Shown here piece by piece: positions 57,123-64,000 of a stretch of DNA of 64,000 nucleotides. The number at the start of each line of letters is the position of its first letter. Position 1 is the stretch's first letter. This DNA is from Capronia americana (lineage: Eukaryota > Ascomycota > Eurotiomycetes > Chaetothyriales > Herpotrichiellaceae): assembly GCA_016110215.1 (NCBI GenBank), contig JADWQD010000008.1, positions 372,001 through 436,000 of the forward strand. The letters are read 5' to 3'. The notes under the pieces are model-generated. The model was not told the origin of the DNA. It saw only the letters and a program-made list of their open reading frames with translations, and searched no databases. Both the position numbers and the translations under genes were made by a program.

Positions 57123-58691
57123 TCACTCGATAGTGAAGCCCTCGGCACTCGCCTTGACGACCTTCTCAAAGTCAACTCCTTCCTCCATGCTCCCCTCGAG
57201 CATCTTCACCTCCCTCACGTCCACGTCCACGAACGTGCTGCTCATTTCGAAGCTAACCGTCATAGGGAAGAACTCGGCGTCATCGTCCGCCAGAGCTTCG
57301 AACTCGAAGCTTCCGCTCGGATTATCGGCGTCGATCACACCGACATTCCATTCCAGACTGTCGCCCGTGACTTGGTAGATAGCATCGAAGGACGAGACAG
57401 AAGGCTCTGAGGAGGCGTAGGGGATTGTGACGGACACGTCTCGTAAACTCGTGCCGGAAGGGTTGGTCAACTCGTATTCAATGGTGATGGTATACATCCC
57501 CTCTGAGGATTTGTTCACCCACGCGGTAAACGTCACGGGGAGTATGTCGGTCGGATGGTCTGCCGGCGCTGTGACCCGCCAGCGAAGGACGCCAATGCTG
57601 TTATTGGCGGGGAATCTCTTGGACGTGTCCTTCAGCTGGATGAGTTTCTGGGATGTGAAAAGGGCTTTATCGACGTTTGGATGGGTCCGGAATTGCGCCT
57701 TTAGGGGGCCCTCGACCGCTTGCACTGACAAAGCAAGCTTGGTCAGAGAGGGGTCGGTGATCCGAAGCTGCAGATCTCCCTTGACTTCCAGGGATCTCAG
57801 GGTGCCTTCACGGCTGAGCTTCGCGGACAAGGTCTCATTGATGGATATTAAGATCGGAGTCGCGGCTGAGGACGAGAGGGTGGTATCGTGAGTGCTCGCC
57901 GTTGGGGCGTTGCGGACCGGCAGGGCCGACTCTGTCGTAGGCGGCTCCTCGGCGCCTATCTCCTGCTGCACCTGCGCGAAGGCGTTCGATGTCTTGGATT
58001 TCTTGCCCAACTGCATGCCCTTGGTGGAGCGGGAGGTGAACTTGTTGGCGAGCTTGTTCTTCTCGGCCTCGTAGGTGTCGTACGACGACGTCTGCGGCTG
58101 CGCGGGAGGCGTGTACACAGGTTGGCTGGGCATGCGCGGAGCGACGCCCCGTCCGTATGCAGCAGAGCGGGCAGCTTCTTTGCGCTGCACTTCGAGCTGT
58201 TTGGCCTTGCGCTTGCGCTCCTCTGAGGCTTCTAACTCCTTGTTCCGTGCGATGATCTCCTGAATCCTCTCCTCGTGGGATTCTCCTTCCAGGAAGGTCT
58301 TGATTTGGCTGAGCGACAGGTTCTCTCTGTAGCCCATGGTGACGAGCTCGTCAAAGGCCGAAAGTAGGTCGAAAGCATTGCGGAGGATTTCGCGCTCGTC
58401 GGGCTTTTTGCAGATGGAGGTGACGACTTGGCCGAAGAGATGGAGGCTGTCAATGTCCTGCAGGATATTGGATTGCTTGTTTGTGATGAGGACGAGGTAA
58501 AGTTCATCCAAGGGTTGGTAAACGAAGCGGACGTTTTCTTGTTCGACCGTCGTGTGTTGGGTGGACGAGTCGGCGAGTTTGGGAAACGAGGCGAGCAGGG
58601 CTTCTATCCGGGTTTTGGGGATTTCTCTGAACGAGCGAGAGAGTAACGCTTTACCGCCTCTCGTGATTATCGACGCCGCAAGGACGACCAT
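57123..58691 (-). CDS. ret2: Delta-COP subunit of the COPI coat
   Basis: Single exon, 522 aa. The N-terminal longin-like domain (about 1-140: MVVLAASIITRGGKALLSRSF, FVYQPLDELYLVLITNKQSNILQD) is followed by a charged helical linker with GVAPRMPSQPVY and NKLANKFTSRSTKGMQLGKK. The C-terminal mu-homology domain covers about 275-522 (ILISINETLSAKLSREGTLRSLEVKGDL, LRWRVTAPADHPTDILPVTFTAW). This order and length match delta-COP (Ret2). It is part of the F-subcomplex of the COPI coat that returns cargo from the Golgi to the ER and helps recognise dilysine or aromatic signals. No introns are needed. Start is the first ATG. Confidence 0.96.
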   Translation of the reverse strand: MVVLAASIITRGGKALLSRSFREIPKTRIEALLASFPKLADSSTQHTTVEQENVRFVYQPLDELYLVLITNKQSNILQDIDSLHLFGQVVTSICKKPDEREILRNAFDLLSAFDELVTMGYRENLSLSQIKTFLEGESHEERIQEIIARNKELEASEERKRKAKQLEVQRKEAARSAAYGRGVAPRMPSQPVYTPPAQPQTSSYDTYEAEKNKLANKFTSRSTKGMQLGKKSKTSNAFAQVQQEIGAEEPPTTESALPVRNAPTASTHDTTLSSSAATPILISINETLSAKLSREGTLRSLEVKGDLQLRITDPSLTKLALSVQAVEGPLKAQFRTHPNVDKALFTSQKLIQLKDTSKRFPANNSIGVLRWRVTAPADHPTDILPVTFTAWVNKSSEGMYTITIEYELTNPSGTSLRDVSVTIPYASSEPSVSSFDAIYQVTGDSLEWNVGVIDADNPSGSFEFEALADDDAEFFPMTVSFEMSSTFVDVDVREVKMLEGSMEEGVDFEKVVKASAEGFTIE

Positions 58692-59081
58692 GGTGACGTT
58701 GTTGAGGTTGGTGTGAGACGAGGGTCTGGAACATTGAGGGACGACTGAGGCCAGGTGTGTCCTCCATACGCAGCCAAGTACGATGCCAAGGACGAGGACA
58801 AAAGCGGCAGGTCGGCGCTCGGTTCAGCCTCGCCGCAGACTGCAAGGCTGTAGCCCTACGACTGAGGCACTGTGTGAATCACGCTCCTTATCAGGCCTCA
58901 TCCTATTATTCGGGACCAACCAACTATGAGCTAGCTGCAACACGGCTCAATTAAATAATTAATCAGAGAACAATACGTCAAATGCGCGGCTTTCGTGTTT
59001 CGTGCGACCGTCCCAAACAACCATTACCAAACCTCCGTAGTCGCTAAAGAACCCCCAGCTGTCGAAGCATAACTGATGATC
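58692..59081. other. Intergenic region between two minus-strand genes
   Basis: About 390 bp: the delta-COP promoter on the left and the Thr-rich protein's 3' end on the right. AT-rich near 58940-58975. No supported gene. Confidence 0.35.
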
Positions 59082-60576
59082 TCAGAAGGCGCTTGTATTC
59101 TCTCCGCAGAGACCATTGCCGAAAACGGCGGTTTCGGGACCGAGAAGCAAGCTAAATTGAGACGACGGTTGGCTGCATATCTCGCCCCCATTTTGTAAGG
59201 CGATTTGGCAAGACTCGGCAGAATAGATGTACCCAAAAGCAACTGCTTGACCATTGGGATCTGTGATGGCTGCCACGCAGCAGTCTGTACGCTATTGTCA
59301 GTATTTATCTAGGTAAGTTGGAGCCGTTGGAGCTAGGAGCGGGAAATGTTTTGACCATTCGTAGAGACATTGCCGGGAACGTAGCAGGATGGCTTGTGAT
59401 GCGAAGCCGGGGGGATGACTGACCATATGCATCATCCGCATCGACGATATCGACCGTGTCGAAACTACCGCCCGTGGCGGCTGTGAAGCCTTGGCCTGCG
59501 TAGAGGTCTGCGAGGTTGTTTGTGGCGCAAGCAGCCTGGTTATTGTCAGTACGCGCTCCTGGCATGCCTTGGCTTCGTTACAAGGGAGACATGAATCTGG
59601 GAAACCTGGGAGGCATATACTCACATATATGGTTGTGGCGTCGGCCGTCGTTGCTGTCGAGGTAGTAGTAGAAGTAGTCGTGGTCGAGAGTGTCGTTGTG
59701 GTTGTTACAGAAGCTGTGGTAGTCACTGTTGCAGTTGCTGAAGGAATCGTCGTGACAGTTACAGTGCTGGTCGAGGTAGTTGTTGTGGTCTGTTGCGTAG
59801 CGGTGACGATTGAAGTGGTAGTGCTTGTCACCGTTCTCGTTGAGCATTGAGGCTGGTACGTGACGCACTGAACACCCTGGGGATACTTCCACGGTGATTT
59901 TCCAGGGCCCTTAGCAGCGAAGAGTCCACCGGCGGCTGGGGCATTTCGTGCATCGAGACCACGCTTGCTAGCACTAGCTCCCACCGGATTTGGCCCACAG
60001 TTATCGTCGCAGGTTGAGCCTGGCAAAGAAGTCTGAATTGGGATAAACCCAGCAGGCGCTGCAACCGTTGAGGTTGTCGTCTCGGTCGTGGTTGTCTCAG
60101 TGGTAGAGACGGTGGTCAAGGTCGTTGTCTAATATCAAATTGTTAGAAGGGGTCATAGACACCAGGACCACTTCCGAGCATCGCCAGACAGTGTACAAAA
60201 TTCCGTGCCCACAATAACTTACGGTACTCTCTGTAATGGTGGTTGTGGACGTCTCGGTGTCCGTCAAAGTAGAGGTGTCACCCGTAACGGTCAGAGTGCT
60301 GGTCGCAGTAATGGTCGAAGTGTCGGGAGCAGGGGTCGATGTAGAGGTGGCTGTCTTTGTGGCAGTTACTGTGGATGTGCAAGGCGTGTAGTGAGTGCCC
60401 CAAGAGGTTTGCGTGTTCCACAGTCCTTGAGCCGTCGCCATCCTGGTGTAGCAACGTGAACTGGTTGGGCTCGGAGGGGGTTGTGGTCTGCCCAGCGCAG
60501 GCACAGGCGCCGGAGCGGCAGAGCCCAGTCCACCTAAACTGGCCACAACGGCCAGGAAGGCTGTGCTGAAATGCAT
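59082..60576 (-). CDS. Secreted Thr/Ser-rich protein with Cys-rich C-terminal module
   Basis: Four exons (60576-60223, 60128-59625, 59535-59424, 59284-59082) join over introns of 94, 89 and 139 bp to about 390 aa. Residues 1-20 are a signal peptide (MHFSTAFLAVVASLGGLGSA). A Pro-rich start leads into two Thr/Ser-rich, mucin-like tracts (STSTPAPDTSTITATSTL; then TTTTTSTSTVTVTT-type repeats), probably heavily O-glycosylated. Between them is a Cys-bearing segment (CDDNCGPNP, then CVTYQPQC) with a Lys-Arg processing site. The last ~110 residues hold six Cys (AAC..DCC..ESC..EIC..LCG), like an uncharacterised extracellular module seen in other fungal secreted proteins. Wall or surface location is likely; no GPI tail is visible. 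Each splice keeps the frame and the Cys pattern. Function unknown. Confidence 0.72.
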
Positions 60577-62265
60577 GTTGCGTTAAGGAATGACTATAGT
60601 TGGGATGTAGCACAAAAGAGTGGCTCTGTAAAAAGAGTGTGGGTGTGAGAGGTCCTGAGAGAGGGGGTAGTCTGGGTGTTCGCGGAGACATTGATATTAT
60701 ATTCCCCCCAGACCTCAAGTCCGTGGTGGTACACACCCGTATCTGCGAAGAGATCCGCATTTCAGCAGGGGGGAAACAGATGATTGCCATTGACTTCGAT
60801 GTCGAGCTTGGTCTCAGACCGCGTGGCTTACCATAATCGATCTCGGTTGCGCGCCCCTTGGCGCCTGCAATTCCTTGCAGCCAAACAGATCGCGACGGCT
60901 TTTATGCGTTCCATACGATTCGAGCACACTGTGTAGGGAGCATGCGAGGAACCATTCTGGCTCGCCTAGAAACAAAGACGAATAACTCAGGGATTAGACG
61001 GACCAACAGAAAGCCATTGGGACTAGCACCAAAGCAGGCCTGTCGCAGTCCGAATAAGGCGACCCACCGACTTTTAGGGAAGCTTAATTTCGCATCACCC
61101 TTTTCCCCAGAGCCCACATCGCCTAGCTTCGGAAACGTTGCGGAGGAGATCTTCGCTTCAAGATGCCCATGTTTCTGTTGATGGAAAATCCAAGTAACGC
61201 ACCCAGTATGCGGTCCTGGTAGGTCGGTCTGGACCCGCTAGCTATTGCAGCTCCTCAGCTGGGTAGGCCCACGCCATACTGCGGTAGCGAGGAATTTGTG
61301 CTGGGGGATAATCGAGCACGCGTAAAATAAACGATTTCTGACCGTCGCGCATTAAGGTCTAGGGGCGTTTCCACCGCCATGGTCCATAACAAACAGTGCC
61401 TAGGGGGTGCCTCGATCATCGACGAAATGACGACTGCGAGGGTGAGAAATCTCGCTTCAGCACGTTTGCCGGGTGGTCGCGCGCAGTATCCCCGGTCTAG
61501 AAATTGAGCTAGAATTGCTATGGCCTGGTTGAACGGCGCTTCCTGTAATCCGGATTGACGATCGATGATGAGCGGGGCCGCTTTTCTCGGACATGATAAT
61601 TTACCTAGCCTGTTTTCGTCTCGTGTCAGCCAGCCATGTGAGCGCCCACCGGTTGCTGAGCCTTGCAGCAAGGGCAAGGCCGTGCTGTCCGAGGTAAAAG
61701 TCATGGACCAATTGATTCGAATCTCTCGTGTTGAATATCGTGCCAAGGCAGAGAGCATTTGGGTACGAGATCTCTGCCACAGTGAAAGACGAGCTATTCC
61801 GGCGTAAGCGACATGGGAAGATCCCACGGTCCATTGTCAAGGCATTGTATTGAAGGATGATACAGAAAGTGATAATTGTGCGCCGCTGTAAGGATGTCTT
61901 GGCTCTCGCGATACCTTCTATATTAGTCGCACACGTGTTCGGTAAAAGATCGACGGATTCAGTTCGCGCACGCAAAATGACGTCGTCCAGATTGCGATTC
62001 TTGATCAAGTTGCCTAGTATGAGTAGGTCTCAAGTGCTCGGTACGGGCTCTACGAGGCACTCGAACTGCCAATGCGGGGGCGTGCATCCCTTCGGCTAAG
62101 CGTGCGCAACGCTAGACAAGAAACTAGGCAAGGCCAGCTTCAGCGACATTTGGTCATTCGCTTCTGTCTGTCCGTGAACGAGAGTTGACCAGCTTAATCG
62201 AGTCAGAACACCAGACATTGAAGTATTAACGAGTCCCCGGGATTTTGCGGACGTGAGTAAGCGGC
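60577..62265. other. Gene-poor region between the Thr-rich protein and the Zn2Cys6 gene
   Basis: About 1.7 kb, a divergent intergenic stretch. A 190-codon minus frame (61255-61827) and a 135-codon one (61601-62008) overlap and read like degraded coding or chance sequence; neither resembles a family I know. No transposon ends or long repeats are visible. Confidence 0.35.
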
Positions 62266-64000
62266 ATGGCGCGTGGAGCGGAAGCCCCAGACATAGCGCC
62301 AGGGTCACCATCCAGGACCAGACGAAATCGCAGACCTACAGCAGACGACTTACAGCCGACATCGGATAATCGTGGCAGAAGAGGTGACCCGCGGACTACC
62401 CATGCTTGCGATCGGTGCAGGCTGATGCGGACGAAATGTTCCGGAAGCGAGACATGCTCGAAATGCGCTCAGGATGGTGTGCTCTGCGCGTACAGCGACC
62501 GGAGAAGGGAGAGGAACAAGAAGTAGGTTATATGTTGTTGGCACATCCGAGGCCGCATTGGCGCTGACGCACTATAGAGATTTAGTCGAGAGCGTAGGAC
62601 GAGTGAATGTTCTTGAAGAAGGAATAAAGCGGCTCACTCGCGTCCTACGAGACGTGAGTCAACGCCAAAGCCTCCTTACACACGAGCAAGAAGAAATGGC
62701 AGCCGTCTTGAAAACGGTAGGCTCGTCTTCATTTCCTGAACTCCGATTTTGACTGGGAGGGGCAGGTTTCGGACGATCAAGACGCCAATGACGGCGACGA
62801 CACCCAGACACGAACATTGGATCATTCAATCTCTTCGGTCCCGGATAAATCGGGGGAAGGCCGCGAATCCGGGCGCGCTTCAAGCCATCCAGGCGAAAGC
62901 AGGGCACCGTCAAGCACTGGCTCTCCAGGTCGCCAGGGAGAATTGTCCCAGGTTGTCGACCTCGACCGAGGCACTGGCATCTCGGGGTTTGTGGGGAAAA
63001 TGAGTGAAACAAGCTGGATCCAGCGTTTAACAGAGCACCTCCGCGACCAGACGAGAGCTTCCCGCACTCAGCCCCGAGGCGACATTGGCCTTCCCTTGGT
63101 TCCGGCAAAGGACTACACCTATTTCATGGACGACGTCAACCTGTTGGCCATTGATGAAGACCACGTTGACCCAACCACATGGCCGGCATTTGAGCTTTCT
63201 ATAATTCTCTCGGAAGCCTTCTTTCATGCCGTGCAAGGTGTATTTCCATTCATCTTACGAGAAGACTTCCTCCGACGGCTCCTCAAGTTCCCCAGGGGCA
63301 CAGCACATCTGTCATGGTCAGACCGTCACTGGCTGGCAACGGCCAATCTAGTTTGGGCCGTAGGCTCTAAATGGTTGCACATGTGTCACCTTGCCGCTCC
63401 AGGGTTTTGCGACCACCATCTGATGTACTATGCTCGAGCCCGAGCGTTGGGAATAGACCACCGAGTTATGTTCGATCACCCTGACATCGGCAGGGTTGAA
63501 GCGATAGGTATCCTGGCGTTCTACCTTATGATAAATGGATCTGTTACCAGGTAAGTCTTCCCGGATGTACTGTGAGTTTGGCTCACATGTTCTACAGAGC
63601 GTACAATACCCTTGGCCATGCAACTCGTCATGCAATAGCTCTGGGACTGCATCTGACCGTGACCGATCCTTCGGTCATGCCGCTAGACCGCTTACGGCGC
63701 GCAATGGCATGGTATGCCTTGTACAGCCTCGAAGTTTTGCTAGGGGAGATTTTGGGGCGGCCGACGTCGGTCTCGATTTCTAACGTGACCATCCCAATCA
63801 GTATCTTTGAGAAAACAGACAAGAGAGGCCTCGAACGACCGACACAGCCGGACGAACGAACGGATCTCCAAGAGACTAAAAAGCTTTGGGTGCAATTCCT
63901 GAAGCAACAACGGGAGGGTCAGCAACGGACGACAGACAGTCCGATGCCTTGGACGAATTCCCCTATGGCCGGTGAGGAGATCCCGGCTTCGCACTTCCCG
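62266..64000 (+). CDS. Zn2Cys6 transcription factor, 3'-truncated by window end
   Basis: Exons 62266-62522, 62578-62716, 62766-63550 and 63598-64000+, with introns of 55, 49 and 47 bp. The frame is still open at the window edge, so the C-terminus is missing; about 527 residues are visible. The zinc cluster is at residues 48-74 (C-x2-C-x6-C-x5-C-x2-C-x6-C, from CDRCRLMRTKC). A short coiled segment after the first splice (ESVGRVNVLEEGIKRLTRVLRDV) fits a dimerisation helix. The fungal middle-homology region begins near residue 280 and includes FHAVQGVFPFILREDFLRRLL, LATANLVWAVGSKW and, across the last junction, INGSVTRAYNTLGHATRHAIALGLH. This is a regulator of an unknown target set. The start is the only in-frame ATG before the zinc cluster, but an upstream exon is possible. 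Confidence 0.85.

Noticed and set aside
62055..62080. GGCAGTTCGAGTGCC, resembling a T-arm
   Set aside because: Forms a 4-bp hairpin only; the conserved G53-C61 pair is absent, so no tRNA.

Overview
The window is nuclear DNA of a filamentous ascomycete (Pezizomycotina; a eurotiomycete such as a black yeast is my best guess, from overall look rather than any single marker). The evidence is protein-coding genes broken by short introns (about 47-140 bp) with GT..AG ends and CTAAC/CTGAC-like branch sites, genes on both strands without operons, and a typical mould gene set: white-collar 2, Tea1, FHIP, Zn2Cys6 factors with fungal MHR domains, GPI and cell-wall enzymes. I found no rRNA, tRNA, CRISPR or intact transposon.

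Layout. 1-4.6 kb: NC2-alpha-like histone-fold protein (+), a four-helix membrane protein (-), and the FHIP subunit of the dynein-early-endosome adaptor (+). 4.8-5.9 kb: adenosine/adenine-deaminase-like enzyme (-). 7.3-17.1 kb: the Kelch polarity marker Tea1 (+) and the TORC1 subunit Kog1/Raptor (+). 17.8-24.6 kb, all minus: Gwt1 (GPI inositol acyltransferase), a Zn2Cys6 factor and a mitochondrial acyl-CoA dehydrogenase. 25.4-32.9 kb, plus: a senescence/spartin-domain protein and a Kin4-type kinase. 33.2-33.9 kb: a possible minus-strand gene broken at a 7-G run. 34.3-37.4 kb: secreted GH31 alpha-glucosidase (+). 38.8-42.8 kb: a charged nuclear-type protein (-) and an ELL-like elongation factor (-). 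44.9-46.4 kb: PP4 regulatory subunit 2 (+). 47.4-53.5 kb: divergent wc-2 (-) and rad50 (+) sharing one promoter. 55.2-56.5 kb: exo-beta-1,3-glucanase (+). 57.1-60.6 kb: delta-COP (-) and a secreted Thr-rich protein with a Cys-rich tail (-). 62.3-64.0 kb: a second Zn2Cys6 factor (+), cut by the window edge.

Most genes are conserved housekeeping or polarity functions, not an accessory cluster. Several fit hyphal growth: Tea1 (tip marking), FHIP (endosome motility), Kog1 (growth control), Gwt1, the glucanase and the Thr-rich protein (cell wall), and delta-COP (retrograde vesicles). This is a shared theme, not evidence of co-regulation. I did not find a clear undescribed multi-gene system. The points most worth checking are the paired GATC-N3-CGAT motifs between wc-2 and rad50, a deaminase lacking the usual HAGE motif, a 9-nt first coding exon in FHIP, a probable frameshifted minus-strand gene, a Cys-rich extracellular module on the Thr-rich protein, and a short GTAC-rich motif that recurs between genes.
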